The position numbers and the translations under genes were made by a program. From assembly GCA_037447605.1 (NCBI GenBank), contig CM074810.1, positions 1,385,697 to 1,417,718 of the forward strand: a DNA stretch of 32,022 nucleotides. The letters run 5' to 3'. Positions 10,605 through 21,629 of this stretch are shown here, piece after piece (position 1 is the first letter of the stretch; every line of letters starts with the position of its first letter). The DNA comes from Zygnema circumcarinatum (lineage: Eukaryota > Streptophyta > Zygnematophyceae > Zygnematales > Zygnemataceae). The notes beneath the pieces are model-generated. The model did not search any database, was not told the origin of the DNA, and was given only the letters and a program-made list of their open reading frames with translations.

Positions 10605-12746
10605 TTAGTCAGAGTGTACGGCCGATGCTATTGTGGTCGCCAGTTGCTGCTCCACCCAGGTCTCAATCATATCCTGAAAACAAAAAAGAGAAAGTTGAAT
10701 CAAAATTTGCCATTAAACGGTAACGTTAACCAGACGCAACATCACCATTCAGCACATTGGGAAAATTACTCCTTAAATACCACTCACTTACCTGTGAATT
10801 CACAGACTCGTCTGCAGGAACTTCATGCCCAGCACCTCGGAGGGTGTAGTGAGTAAGAGAGGCAAAGGTTCTCCTGTATCCGGCCAGCTGTCCGTTAACA
10901 TGCCAACGTTCTCGCGGCGATTGAAAGAAAATATTAAGGTGACCCCACTGTAATGTGCGCATCCAATCTTCAGACGAGGCAACTCCATCCTTAATGTCGT
11001 ATAAGCCCTGATAAAGGAGTAAGGGAAGCTTGGGAAGGAGAGCCTCCACCATCCACTTAGTGCTCTTCATGGTGTCATTCCTCATGGACTTCCGAACACG
11101 CGGGTTGCACGAGACCCACGTTGTGTTAATGTTAGCATTAAGAGCCACTTTTATCTGTAAAACCAGCGCAAATACGAAGGGTTCGTTGAGGACGAGAGCG
11201 AGTGGGGGAAGGGGGGGGGAAGAGTTGAAGGAGGTACAGAAGAGTGATAGGCGACCGGAGAGAGCGAGGAGCAGGTGGGACAAAAACAAAGCGTGAGAGA
11301 GGGCAGAAGAAAAGAGCTGCCTGGGGAGGGAGAGAGGGAGGGAGGGAGGGGAGCCCTGCTCGATGAACGCACCTGGGGCTGATTCAAGAACAAAGCCAGA
11401 TATTCTTGCCCTTGACTGTTGTAGTGGTATGCGGCGTCGCGCCGCACATCCAACAAGGTGGCGAGCCCACTCACATTCTGGCAAAGCCATTCAACAAGCA
11501 CAGGAGGAACGAAGTCACAGATGAGCAAAACGTGGGAGGCATGGGGCTTGGCAGCAAAGGAGACGCAGACAGGAAGGGTCTGGAAAAAGATTATTTAAAG
11601 CAGCAGCTCTTTGTCAAGACTGTAGAAGGGAGGGACAAATTGTGAAAAAACATCCAATCAACCTGTACCAGAATTCCTTTAACTGCCAGAAAGTAAGCTG
11701 GTTTTCATATAAGATGTTCTTTCACCCCACTTCCGATAAGTCTGGTCAACCTTACACATGTCTGTCTAGTACATCCTTAGTATTTTGTGTTCACCCTAAA
11801 GCTTCTAAGCTTCTAAGCTTCTTCTTCTCCTCTTCCTCTCAAAGGTATCCAAAGGTACTCGACTCACCTGAATCCAGTTCACAAGCTCCGTTCTCGCAGT
11901 GTATGCAGCTTCCCACTCCTCTTTATCTATGAGCGCCACAACTGCTACAGCCAAGGCTTCGACATGTAGCTTCTGCTGATAGTCAATCACTCCAAACTGA
12001 TATGCCGCCTCCGCGTGTCCTTGAACTTGTATTTTTGGATCAGTGAGCCCATTCCCAATAACAAGACCTTCAAGCCTAAAAGGGCGCTCATATCTCTCTC
12101 CTGAGCCCTCTCTCACTCCCGTAGCTTTTGGTAGTCGCTCAAAAGGTTTTCCCTCGGCCTCCTCTATCAGCTTCACTACGTGATATCCAAAGGCAGGCAC
12201 ATATTTCCCGGCATAACTCTCTCCCGCAACAAAAAATGGCCTGTTGTGAAAGGAAGGATGCGCTTTGTAAAACTCTGTGACTGCAGAGTAGAGATGTGCG
12301 GCAACGCTTGGCTGATCTGTGGGAATATCTTCATCTTTTTCTGCAATACTGTATCCTGTTCCCACCGGACTATCCACAAAAAGCATGCCATAGCGCCGAT
12401 TCCATGCGCCCTTGTTCTCAACCACCTGCAGCTCACTGTTTATCCTCCACCTTCCCATTTCATAGAAATTTCCGATTCCTCCAGAGCATCCCGGCCCTCC
12501 TTGCAGCCACAAAATGATCGGAACTTCTTCAAGTTCTCGCTGCGGGTCGACAGCTTCATAAAACGCGTAATACATCTGAGCATTGGAGGATGCGTTGGCC
12601 GTCAAATATCCGCAATCTGTAGGCCTTTCTTGCTTGAGAAGCATAGCGTAGGGCTTTTGTGCAGTAAAGAAGCTGTGCGTGAAGTTAGGGTTGAAGCAAA
12701 GCGCCGCCAAGAGCACCAAGAGGCCGACATAGAGCGACCACGCCAT
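10605..12746 (-). CDS. Secreted serine carboxypeptidase (peptidase family S10, SCPL)
   Basis: Exons 12746-11868, 11477-11373, 11154-10792 and 10673-10605, all phase 0, encode 471 residues, typical of S10 enzymes. These remove C-terminal residues in vacuole or apoplast, or act as acyltransferases. A signal peptide is clear (residues 1 to about 25, hydrophobic core SLYVGLLVLLAALCF). WLQGGPGCSG at 80-89 is the oxyanion-hole and substrate-recognition motif, GESYAG at 175-180 holds nucleophile Ser177, YQGLYDIKDG holds the likely catalytic Asp381, and GAGHEVP holds His438. N-glycosylation sequons include NAS at 51. The exon 2 acceptor was set at NVSGLATLLD, so the open frame before it (11478-11528) is intron. 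The sequence resembles the SCPL50/51-like subgroup, which is my inference. The promoter holds three perfect ERSE-I sites, fitting a protein folded in the ER. A telobox (AACCCTAA) lies just upstream of the ATG. Confidence 0.93.
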
Positions 12747-12944
12747 GGCCGAACCCTAACCTGCCCTCTCTCCCCTCTTCACCGAGCACAACTTGACACC
12801 TGCGCACAGCCAAACGCAGGTGGCAGCCCTGAATGCTGCGGGGAAGGCATGTGACGCCGCACTTTATAGGGAGGGGAGTGGAGGGGGAGGGGGGAGGGTG
12901 AGGAAGGGGCCCTCTTTTTCCATTGTACCTCTAGTTCAACATAT

Positions 12945-12998
12945 CCAATGGCGTCATACCACGTGACACATTGTTCATACGTGGCAGATATCTATTGG
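12945..12998. promoter_or_regulatory. Paired inverted ERSE-I/G-box module, carboxypeptidase promoter
   Basis: CCAAT (12945-12949), nine bases, CCACGTG (12959-12965), then TACGTGG (12978-12984), nine bases, ATTGG (12994-12998). Both halves match ERSE-I (CCAAT-N9-CCACG) exactly and face each other. In plants ERSE is bound by bZIP28-type factors with NF-Y during the unfolded protein response. The module lies about 200 bases upstream of a signal-peptide-bearing protease gene, a sensible target. Confidence 0.75.
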
Positions 12999-13079
12999 AT
13001 CGTACATGTCAACTAGCTCGCACTGGAGGCCCAGACAGAGCCACATATCAAAGGGTGGGCCTCCTCTCGGGACCTAGAA

Positions 13080-13141
13080 CCAATCACCGTCTGCTACGTC
13101 AGCAAATGCTATCAACAGCGCCAATCACATATTTCCACGTC
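13080..13141 (+). promoter_or_regulatory. Second and third CCAAT-N9-(C)CACG elements, carboxypeptidase promoter
   Basis: CCAAT at 13121-13125, nine bases, then CCACG at 13135-13139 (CCACGTCATC) is a perfect ERSE-I. CCAAT at 13080-13084, nine bases, then CTACG at 13094-13098 (CTACGTCAGC) is a one-mismatch copy. Both are in the same orientation and contain an ACGTCA core as favoured by bZIP proteins. Together with 12945-12998 this makes four ERSE-type halves within 200 bases. Confidence 0.65.
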
Positions 13142-13486
13142 ATCAAGTAAGCAGGGTAAATTCACAGCGTACGCGAGGACTTCCTGCTAGAGTCGCATAT
13201 GAAACAGTACGGTCGTACATTCCTGCCACGTGGATAAATTCAGCTGTCGACACGTGTTGCATGGCGTCGACACGTGGACACCAGTCGGGCGCGGAGAACC
13301 GGTGGACCGTACAGTGCCTGGGTGGGTCGTCGTGGTCTGGGCGGCCGGCTGTCGTTTCCCCGAGGGACTGCCGGCCGGCGAGACGGCCGGCCGGCGCAGC
13401 GCAGACTGGCCGGCTGGTCTGCCAGGGCGGGACGGGGTCCCGGGGCGATGGACGCCAGGGCACGAGAGCAGGCGGTGGGAGGGAAT

Positions 13487-13621
13487 GGCTGGCTGGCTGG
13501 CTGACTGACTGACTGACTGACTATTTGTGACTGACTGACTGACAAACAAGCTGACTGGCTGACTGACTGAGTGGTTGGCTGACTGACTGGCTGACTGGCT
13601 GGCTGGCTGGCTGACTGGCAG
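13487..13621 (+). repeat. (GACT/GGCT)n tetranucleotide microsatellite
   Basis: CTGA and CTGG units alternate in blocks for about 130 bases, with two short interruptions. It lies about 750 bases upstream of the carboxypeptidase start. The Ser-Gln repeat frames on the minus strand are artefacts of it. Confidence 0.85.
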
Positions 13622-14523
13622 AGGAGGGAAGGCGAGGGGGGGTGACCACAGCCTGCACATTGCAACGCAACAAGTTGCAAACATGGGTTGTGAGTAACTC
13701 CAAGGGTTACTGCGCGCATGCATGCCTATTTGTGATTGGTTTTTGTTGCCGTGGCGTTTGGCATCGCTTGGTTGCCCTTGTTGTTTTGGAACGTGTAGTC
13801 AGACATTGAGTGTATATTAGGTGCAGGGAGACATGCCCACAGAGAGAAACTCGTGGAAGCTGCGCTACCGTACAGGGCAAGAAACCGTTGCGGCGTCGTT
13901 TAGAAGATTAGAAAAAGAAAGAAAACCCCAGATTGCTATTGACCGTTACAGGTCACATCAGCAAAGTGCCCAAGGAGCTGTAAGAGTCTGATAACTGGTA
14001 AAAAAAGCATTGCATGTCTCGTAGTCGTTGTAGCACACACAATATTGCTTTTTAATGATTCATTGAACCCTTCTCAATGAAAGAAAATAAGGGCCGACAC
14101 ATGGAACAACCGGTTGCACCGGCACTGCAGCCATGGCATAAAGAAAAGAGTCATAAATCAACGAATCTTCACATCTTCACATAGCGCTCACTCCAAAGAA
14201 CGACCCTCTGAAGACTGCGCCCCTCAGGACTGCTTCCTTTCTCCTTCGCATCCCTTCCTTTCAGCGGCGTGAAGCACTATCACTTCAAGGAAGGACATGT
14301 TTAGAGATTCATCACCTATCTCGCCTCTCACTCCCTCTCAAAGCGCCGCCCCCTCGCGAAGAGGTACCCGATTCGTTGTACTAACTTTGTAAACATTGAC
14401 GTTCCCCTTCTTCCTCAAAAAATGAAGTTATAAAATGTATGTTTTGTCTCAGCTAGACCAGGGAGAAGGTCTCTCTTTGATTAGATGTAGCCTCGAGTGG
14501 ATGGCTCAAAAAATAGTCTTCAC

Positions 14524-15830
14524 TCACTTTCCACTCTTCTTGAGCCCGGCTCCTCCAAGCGGTCCTTTTCCAGCAGCTTTAGACTTCAACTCCTTCAAAG
14601 CCTGCAATCAAATGCAAAACCTGACATAGCTGAATATAATCCGAATCGTCAACATCAGCTTTTGAGACTGTGGTGGGTGGTCTCTGCATTTCTTTCCAAA
14701 TTCATGCAAGTAAAGCATGTGGACTCTGAAAGAGACTTTAAACTCCTAATACGAAGGGATAACCCTCAACCAACAGAATTAAGCACAAGCTACCAAGCAA
14801 CATCAACCTGCATAGAGAATATCAGGCAAGCCAAAACTAACAGTTCGACATGAAAGTGAACCAACTCTCGAAAGATCAGCAGGCGCTTTGCTCACCTTCT
14901 CCTCCTCCTTCTTCTTCTTCATAAACTCGACATCAGCCTGCATCCAGTTGTCGTACAACATTTCTTATCAATAATCTACCACTTTTATTCCTTTCACTTT
15001 GTCAAAGCAGCATACTTTTCCCCCTCTCAGTGAGAAACATGAAACTTTCAATTTAGCGTGTCTAGAGAGCAGTACAAATCAACTCTTTTCTATCAGTGGG
15101 GTCCTCAGTATTATCCTCCATTTCTACTAAGAATAGGCAAAAACGCCCTACCCAGTTCAAGCGTCCATCACGAACGAGGAAAGACATAGGAACCCAACCA
15201 TTCATCGTTTTACCCTCACACTGCAATCGTAACTAACAAGGTCTACCTCATTTTCCATTAAAACCTTCCTCCAGAGTTATAAAACCAGACTCTTCAGTAC
15301 TACGTCACATCAAATTACTAGAAAAACCCAATGACAACGACAACTTCTACACGAGCCAACTGTCCAAAACATGACAGCAGCATGACGCTTCTGAGCATCT
15401 ACAACAACAGTCATTCACTACTGAATTCCGGAAACAAAGTCATACGTCATCGTAATCTTTCTCCTTCGCCTTTGGAGCCTTCAAGGGCTTCAGCTTGCCA
15501 CCTGCACAATTAAAAAATAAAGATATAAATAAAACTGAGAACAGCCAAATACACAGCCATACACGTTTTCTCGTGAAGCCATGAAGAGTATTAAACAGAA
15601 ATAACATTCAGATTTCCAATTTTCTAATCAGAAAAAAAAATCTCTATCAAAATTCGCTTATATACGGAAGCCTACGTCGACGAACGGGCTTTCAGCAGTG
15701 AAAACACATCAATATAGCACGGCTTCAAACTCCAGCACATGCCCAACTATGACTTCTGCGGAAAATTGCGTGCCCTGAACCATACGAATCAAAATCGGCA
15801 CAGAAAACACTCACCTTGCCTGCCAGACAT
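14524..15830 (-). CDS. TMA7: TMA7 (CCDC72-type) ribosome-associated protein
   Basis: Four small exons, 15830-15815, 15501-15446, 14937-14896 and 14601-14524, splice to 63 residues against about 64 for the family. TMA7 associates with ribosomes and is needed for efficient translation in yeast. The conserved start MSGRQGGKLKPLKAPK, the basic-acidic helix EFMKKKKEEEKALKELKSKA and the end GKGPLGGAGLKKSGK are all present. Exon 1 is only 16 nt and exon 3 only 42 nt, and no exon is long enough to stand out as an open frame. Donors are GTGAGT, GTATGA and GTGAGC. The gene diverges from the PPR gene. A triple telobox 210 bases upstream fits a translation-related gene. The identification is very strong because every conserved block falls exactly on the joined exons. 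Confidence 0.94.
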
Positions 15831-16039
15831 GGCCTTCTCCTTACGATCAAAACACTATCCGAAAAAAGCTCTCGCAAAGCAGGTGATGCACAAGAGCGCA
15901 AAAATAATGTATCCAGTCAAAGGCAGAGCTGCTCCTCAGTACGAAACTGCAGATGAGGAGCACCGGAGCACTAAGCAACTAAGAGTCTCCCCACAGCACA
16001 GTCCTGCAGTGTAGGTGCCAGGCAGAAGCCGCTAGTACT

Positions 16040-16057
16040 CCTAACCCTAACCCTAAC
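16040..16057 (-). promoter_or_regulatory. Triple telobox upstream of TMA7
   Basis: CCTAACCCTAACCCTAACG on the plus strand gives tandem GTTAGGG units facing the minus-strand TMA7 gene. Teloboxes are enriched in plant promoters and leaders of translation genes, which fits this gene. An interstitial telomere scrap is the alternative, but at three units it is too short to prefer. Confidence 0.5.
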
Positions 16058-16119
16058 GCCCGCTTCACTCATGGAAGCAGGCGACATATGCTGCTCCGTT
16101 CCGTGGCCCAACTGCTTCG

Positions 16120-16190
16120 ATATCGTAAATACCATATCGTATCGTATCATGTCGTACCGTATCATACTGTATCGTACTGGATACGGCTTG
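16120..16190. repeat. TATCG/TACTG pentamer tract, short copy
   Basis: About 70 bases of TATCG, TACCG and TACTG units (for example ATATCGTATCGTATCATG). It has the same word content as 5690-5995. It lies 100 bases beyond the TMA7 telobox. Confidence 0.6.
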
Positions 16191-17199
16191 AGATTTGCAG
16201 CCTTGGTCGCAAGTGCTTGAGCTTCTGGCCGTTCGATATGCCACGTGTAAGACCAAGGAAACACGTGTGAGCTGACGAGCGTCGTGCCACGTGACGTGGG
16301 GGGCCCGCGGGCAAGGGGTCGGGCTGAAGACCGTTGGATGTGCTACGTGTACACATGAAGAGAATCTTCACCGTTGGATACACGTGTGCGAAAATGCCGT
16401 ATAGGGTTGGAGGCACGGTTCGGGCACGCCCTCGGCGCGTCCAAGGAGCGGGGGGGGGGGACTCGACAACGCGTCGTTGAAACGTTCGGAGGTTGCAACT
16501 TGCAAGCACAGCACCAGGGGAGGCCGTTCGGTGGCCGTACCGCACGTATGTGCATCTATCTCCAAGGAGCGGTGGGCGCACGGGGGAAGCCAGGCGGCAG
16601 GCAAGCACCCGGACATCAGTCCCAAGTTCCCAACACAAAGAACAGCCGTGGGACCAAACTCGCCGGTGCGCCTTGCGGCTGGGCCGTCCAACAGCGGGCG
16701 GGCGGGCGAGCAGCGACGCCTGCCTGCCTGCCTGCCTGCCTGCCTTCACCGTGCGCAGCGCGAGAGAGGCCAATTAAGCATCGCCCCCACACCGCCCGTC
16801 CGTCCGCCCGTCGGTCCCCAGCCAGCAGCAAGCAGTCGAGCAATGCCACAAGAGGGGTTATCAGACTTAAGAATCGTCAGTATGTCCGTTCGTAAGTTTT
16901 GCACCAACATATGTACCCCGCTGATATCGCGACCTGCCTGCAGCGGATTACTTTCGTTCCTTCCTTTTTCGTAACCTTTTGCGAAGTCTGATAAGCCCTA
17001 ATGCGGCGAGCGCCATGAGGCCATGAGGGCCCGACACGACACGACACGACACGATAGCTAGATAGATAGAGATAGGACGAGCCGGCCTCCTCCTCCCCAG
17101 CTCGGTCGCTCGCTCCCTGGGGCACACCAGTGCACAATGCGGCGCACGCTCATGGTTCCATCCCTCGCAACTTTCCCACAAGAAGAAGAATGGGGAAGT

Positions 17200-17280
17200 G
17201 GCATTGATCGCACGATGGCGAGGCGATCAAATTGTACATGGACAACATCAGCATGGGGAACCACGAGGAACTGGCAAGCT
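17200..17280 (+). repeat. Dispersed ~100-bp repeat, copy B
   Basis: GCATTGAT, CACGATGGCGAGGCGATCAAA, TACATGGACA and CATGGGGAACCACGAGGAA occur in order. The copy diverges after CTGGCAAGC, so the AAGGACC end seen in copies A, C, D and E is missing. It is about 530 bases upstream of the PPR start, in the same orientation. Confidence 0.8.
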
Positions 17281-17760
17281 TCCACAAGCTCTTGCGTTGC
17301 ACAACAATCGGCCGAAAAGACGAAAACGAATTGCAAGCGGACGGCTCCGGTTGTTACCGTGCCGCATTGACGATTCGCTGTGCGCCACGTGGACCGTCGT
17401 CGCGGGTCACCGTCCGTCCCGCCGTCCCTGACCATCGCCAGCACCTCGTCCAGGAAGATACTTCTCAAGTATTCCGCCCGCCAGTGTCCACGTGGTAGGC
17501 AATACCGACGGCCCGTTCGCTGCTTGGTGAAGCCCGGCGTCGCTCCTGTTCCGGCCTACGCGACTCAGTGCCATGTGGCGGCTAGCGCCACGTGTTCACA
17601 TATTACTGGTTTACGTTCCACGTGTACAAATTCCGCTGTGCGCGTATGAATTTCGACTGTCGGGTTAGTGCGCCAATACAAACGAGCCCTTTTAGGTTTT
17701 CCGCGCCTCCTATCGTAGAGAGAGAGAGAGCGAGCGAGCACGAGGAGGAATTGGACGGCT

Positions 17761-17784
17761 ATGGCGGCCGACTCCTTCACCTGA
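17761..17784 (+). CDS. Seven-codon upstream ORF in the PPR leader
   Basis: ATG GCG GCC followed by four codons and TGA ends 22 bases before the chosen PPR start. GCTATGGCG is a good initiation context. If the transcript starts upstream, this uORF could reduce translation of the PPR protein. It depends on an unproven transcription start. Confidence 0.35.
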   Translation: MAADSFT

Positions 17785-17806
17785 GCGGGCCCCGACAAGC
17801 CTCCAT

Positions 17807-19729
17807 ATGCCAACGCCCGCCGCTGCAGTCTGCTCTCTCAGCCTCTCCGCTCTCCGGAACCGCGCAGCCCCCTTCCTCCAGTGGCGTCGAGCATACCAGC
17901 TTCCGAGGGCTTTCAGAGTTCTGAAGCTTTGTAGGGTTTGTACAACTTTTAGGGTTTCTGAGGTTTCTTGGGTGTGTAAAATATCCCGTATCGAAGGAAG
18001 TGACTCGAAAAGGGGTTTTGGAAAGAAAGGAGAAGCAGAGGTCCTTGGCAGTTCCGAAATTAGGGTTCATTTTTTACAGTTTGAAGAACAATTCAGCAAA
18101 GGCGGAGTCCTACTGAACGGGGACCCCCTGCTTGGAAATGGCAGCCATGAAACTAAGTGGGAGGTTTCAGGCGTGGATTTGCAGAACCTCATCGCTGCCC
18201 CCTCTGCTGAAGCCGTTTGTGAAGAGATGGAGAAGATGGTGCCGCGCGGAGGCCGCATGAGTGATCGGCATTTTATGGCAATTCTAAAAGAATTGGGAAA
18301 GCTGAAACAGCGGCGTGTAGCCATGCAGGTACTCCTTGCACCTTTCCTAATGCGTCGATTGAAGCTTCGATTGACCTGGTTTGTTGTTTTTGCTGAATAA
18401 AGCAACGCTGAGGAGATCACACCGCGAAATAAATCATTGTTGAATTAAACAACGGAAGGTTTGTACATCGCAGTATATCAATTAATCGGAGAAAGTAGGT
18501 TAATCTGCTGCATTGTGGGGTACCTGTAGGTATGGCATTGGTGGCGCCAACAAAAGCATTATACCCCTAACGTGCGCCTTTATACTACGATGGTCGCCAT
18601 TCTTGGAAGCGGCAAAATGATAAAGCAGGCGCTCTCTCTTCTGGCTGACATGAAAGCTTGCCGCTGCATGCCTGATGCTGCTCCATACAATGCACTCATT
18701 ACTGCATTGGGACGTGTGGGCGAAGTCGACAATGCCGTGGCAGTGTTCCGAAAAATGGCGACATCAAAATCACTATGCCGACCGACTGTAGTGACGTATG
18801 GGGCACTTTTGATGACGTTAAGTAGTGCAGGCCGTCTGCAGGAGGCGCAGCAGCTGCTCGGAACGATGCTGGAATCTGATTGCTCTCCCAACCTCACTGT
18901 CTTCAACACGCTTATTTCCGCCTGGGGACGAGCAGGTGATTTGAACATGATGGAGCGTTTGCTGGAAATGATGCGCAGCAGGGGACTCACTCCTAACGCA
19001 GTCACCTACACAGCTCTCATTCATGCTTACCGTAATTCGAATTGCTTCCACAAGGTTGCTGAAGTATGGAAGGAGCTGTTAGCGAACGGGTGTGAGAGAG
19101 ACACCCCTTTGTACACAGAAATGATCGCAGTAGAAAGTCAACTTGGCAGAACGACTGCCATGGAGAAAGCTTTCACTGAATTGTGTAAATTAGGTCTGGA
19201 ACCCGATATGCTAACGTTTGCTGCACTCATAACCGGCTTTGCAAATCAAGGAGATACTGCCAAAATGGAAGCCTCCCTTCGTTTCATGAGAGCCATTGGT
19301 ATGATGCCTACTGCAGCGGTTTACGCTGTAGTGCTGCAGGCCTATGGAGGCCGGGGTCTTATGGCCGGTATAGAGCGAACTCGCAAAGCTATGGCTGCCG
19401 AAGGCCGCGAATACAATCGCCTGTGTTTTGAAGCCCTTCTATTGGCGTATGGGCGCTGCGGTCTAATTGAGAGGATGGAACATACTGCCCGGGATATGGA
19501 AGCAGCAGGGTTTACTCTTCGGCATAGAAATGTTGATCAAATTCTTGCAGTTTATTGCAGAGCTGGCCTTGTGGACCAGATGGAGGATACGCTGCAGGTC
19601 ATGGCTGCAATGAGGTTCAGACCATCGCTTCAAACATGGCGTTCTGTTGCAGCTGCATATGAGAGGGCTGGAATGGGCATTCAGGCAGCGCAAGCCCGGC
19701 AACAGCTTTTTCCTGCAAGTCGCAATTAG
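17807..19729 (+). CDS. P-class pentatricopeptide repeat protein, probably organellar
   Basis: Exons 17807-18328 and 18530-19729 (CAG|GTACTC donor, CCTGTAG acceptor, phase 0) give 573 residues. PPR proteins bind organelle RNA and govern its processing, stability or translation. The first ~130 residues are basic and Arg/Ser-rich, as in a plastid or mitochondrial targeting sequence. From about residue 188 to the end there are roughly eleven 35-residue repeats with the usual spacing, such as PDAAPYNALITALGR, PTVVTYGALL, PNLTVFNTLISAWGR, PNAVTYTALIHAY and PDMLTFAALITGF. No E, DYW or SMR domain follows, so it is P class. The intron lies before VWHWWRQQKHYTPN. TTTAGGGTTT and TTTTTTACAG inside the N-terminal frame look like leader or acceptor sequence, so the first exon could be shorter or split. 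I cannot assign an orthologue. Confidence 0.88.
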
Positions 19730-21030
19730 GAAGTCGCTGAGAAAGGAGGAGGAGGCATTAGGAGGCAGCTGGTTTGTTACTCCGCGACCCCGGTAGAGTT
19801 GGTGGAGAAGCTGCAGCTAGGCACGAAAAATGCGAAAGTGTCTGCAGCACTTCAGAATCTCGGCCCCAGGAATGTGGAGATGAAGCTTTCTCATCTTCGA
19901 CGAGTGGCCAGCAGTATCCATTTTTGAGAAACGTGGTTTCTACTCAGAAAACTGGTGAGCCTTCTATGAATCATTTGCGAATCGAACACTTCCTGAGACT
20001 TCCGAAGTAAAATCGTAGAGCACTATGGAATTGAAACCAGGGTTGTCGTAAGGGCGGAGTTTCGGGTATGAAAGTTACACATGACTCATTTTCTTCAGAG
20101 GGTGCCAGTGGACATCCTATGGGCTAATCAAGACAGAAACTTATAGGCCTTTCATTTTCAGAGCTTCACGATGTAACCCTAGGAGGTTGAGAATTGCTGT
20201 GCAGTGGTTGTCATGTCCTTTACCGTCTTCTTTTTCACATTAGCGTCTTGAACATTATGCTGTTGACGCCATGCATGTGCAGATTGTTCCATAATTGGAC
20301 ATCATCGGTTCAGCATGCCATACCTGCCGGCTTCAATACGAACTTGTCTGCTGTAGAGCGATGAATGTGGGCTTCCTCTGGACAAACAGACGAACTACAA
20401 ACGAATCGTTTGGAAGGGGCTTTGACGGGGTTCAGGGTTTCTAGCGTTAGACGACCTGCCCATGCCTTCGCCGCAGGGCTGAAGTGGTCTTAGGCGTTTC
20501 TTTTTCCGAGCAGAGAAAGAGAAGAGCTTGCTACTACTTTTTTTTCTGCTCTGCTCGTTTCACCGAGCAGAGAAGTCTCTTAGTTGGTCAATGGAGTGCA
20601 GAGGCGAGTGGAGGAAGCGAATGAGGGTTCGTGAAGAATAGGGCACTGCCTAGTTGGTTGTGGGAGTGTCATTTGGATGTTGATTTTTTGTGTAAGCTAC
20701 TGTACCCCTTTTTCAGTGGCCCATGCAGGCTGTTTCACCCACAGCCTATCCCTGAAATGAGTGCGAAGATTGTTTCCCAGGACTTTCTGACTGGACCCTC
20801 TTTTGTCTTTCCTCTATCCACGAACTCCGTCTGTCCTTTTCAAAACATTCAAAACATTTTCAAAACCTTGAAGAAGACGAACAGTGAAATTTGGACCGGA
20901 CAAGCATCTTCTCGAGTATAGACTCTTATTCTCAATTCAATGCTGCCAGCGGCGATCTCAAGGGGTCCCTTGCCCTCCAATCCTTCCATATACAGTCGAG
21001 AAAGAATAAAGAATAAAGAATTGTGGCGGT

Positions 21031-21140
21031 GGAAATCGCTCTGGCGAGGCCATCAATCAAACAGACAGGGACAGAAATCGACATGGGAAACCACGGGGAG
21101 CCGACCGGTCCACGAAAAGGACCTGAGGACGAAAAGGAAC
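21031..21140 (+). repeat. Dispersed ~100-bp repeat, copy D
   Basis: CTCTGGCGAGGCCATCAATC, GACATGGGAAACCACGGGGA and GGACCTGAGGACGAAAAGGAAC align with the other copies, best with copy E. It lies about 700 bases upstream of the rbcS start, in the same orientation, and only 40 bases before the paired ERSE module. Confidence 0.8.
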
Positions 21141-21180
21141 AGTACTACCGCAGTCGGCCACCTGCCAATTGTAATTTCGC

Positions 21181-21232
21181 CCAATGGGTATCTGCCACGT
21201 GTGAAGTGTCCCACGTGGCAGCTCCTCATTGG
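21181..21232. promoter_or_regulatory. Paired inverted ERSE-I/G-box module upstream of rbcS
   Basis: CCAAT (21181-21185), nine bases, CCACGTG (21195-21201), ten bases, CACGTGG (21212-21218), nine bases, ATTGG (21228-21232). The element is symmetric, and CTGCCACGTG and CACGTGGCAG are complementary arms. It lies 620 bases upstream of the rbcS start. rbcS is not an ER-stress target in known plants, so light- or ABA-related bZIP with NF-Y is an alternative reading. Confidence 0.7.
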
Positions 21233-21316
21233 CCGATCTCTCGTCAGTGACGTCGATAGACAAGAAGGCTGAAAACAAACCGCCCACTGAAAGCCCCACA
21301 AAACCCGCAACCCGAA

Positions 21317-21360
21317 TCCCTAAATCAAACCCTAAACCTTAAACCCAGAAATCAAATCCC
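21317..21360 (+). promoter_or_regulatory. Telobox cluster upstream of rbcS
   Basis: CCCTAAATC, AAACCCTAAACC and TTAAACCCAG follow each other within 45 bases. These are plant telomere-type (CCCTAAA) words as found in promoters and leaders. Their role for rbcS is unknown. Confidence 0.4.
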
Positions 21361-21629
21361 AAATAAAGGAAAAAACCAACGGTGAAGCGATTCGGACCAC
21401 TCACCGGCCTCCACGTCAGTCCAGATTTACTGCGCCGTCCCCGTTTTCCAAAAATAAAATAAGGCCCTCAAATTCCCAATCTCTCAAGGGCCCCCTCCCG
21501 CCCAATGGGAGCGCTCCTCGCCCCCCCTACCCGGAAAACCCGGCGCCCAACGGCCCTGAACCCTAAACTCCGAACCCCGCCGCGCCCACCAAAAGGGCGC
21601 CCGCCGCCGCCGACCGTCCGGGGCCCATG

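Larger units (their letters stand above)
12747..14523. other. Carboxypeptidase promoter and intergenic DNA to TMA7
   Basis: 12747-13280 is the carboxypeptidase upstream region and contains the ERSE-I cluster and G-boxes at 13227, 13251 and 13271. 13300-13500 is GC-rich with repeated GCCGGC words. 13490-13620 is a tetranucleotide microsatellite. 13720-14523 has no recognisable gene and includes the 3' flank of TMA7. Confidence 0.6.
15831..17806. other. Divergent intergenic region between TMA7 and the PPR gene
   Basis: No gene is recognised. It contains the TMA7 telobox (16040-16057), a TAYYG tract (16120-16190), G-boxes at 16242, 16263, 16288, 16381, 17386, 17489, 17589 and 17619, the direct repeat ACCGTTGGAT at 16330 and 16370, a (TGCC)n run at 16719-16745, (ACGAC)n and (GATA)n runs at 17033-17075, and copy B of the dispersed repeat. 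16270-16850 is GC-rich. CGTGT-N9-ACTGG at 17591-17609 is a two-mismatch form of the ERSE spacing. Confidence 0.55.

Noticed and set aside
11478-11575. Longer second exon for the carboxypeptidase using the acceptor near 11570
   Set aside because: It would insert over 30 residues between WIQ and NVSGLATLL that S10 enzymes do not have; the TTTGCCAG acceptor at 11478 fits the family.
13187-13723. Ser-Gln-rich and Arg-rich open frames
   Set aside because: These are artefacts of the (GACT/GGCT)n microsatellite and adjacent GC-rich DNA.
20500-20580. CCGAGCAGAGAA direct and inverted copies as a regulatory stem
   Set aside because: The arms are short (9-12 bases) in low-complexity sequence and compatible with chance.
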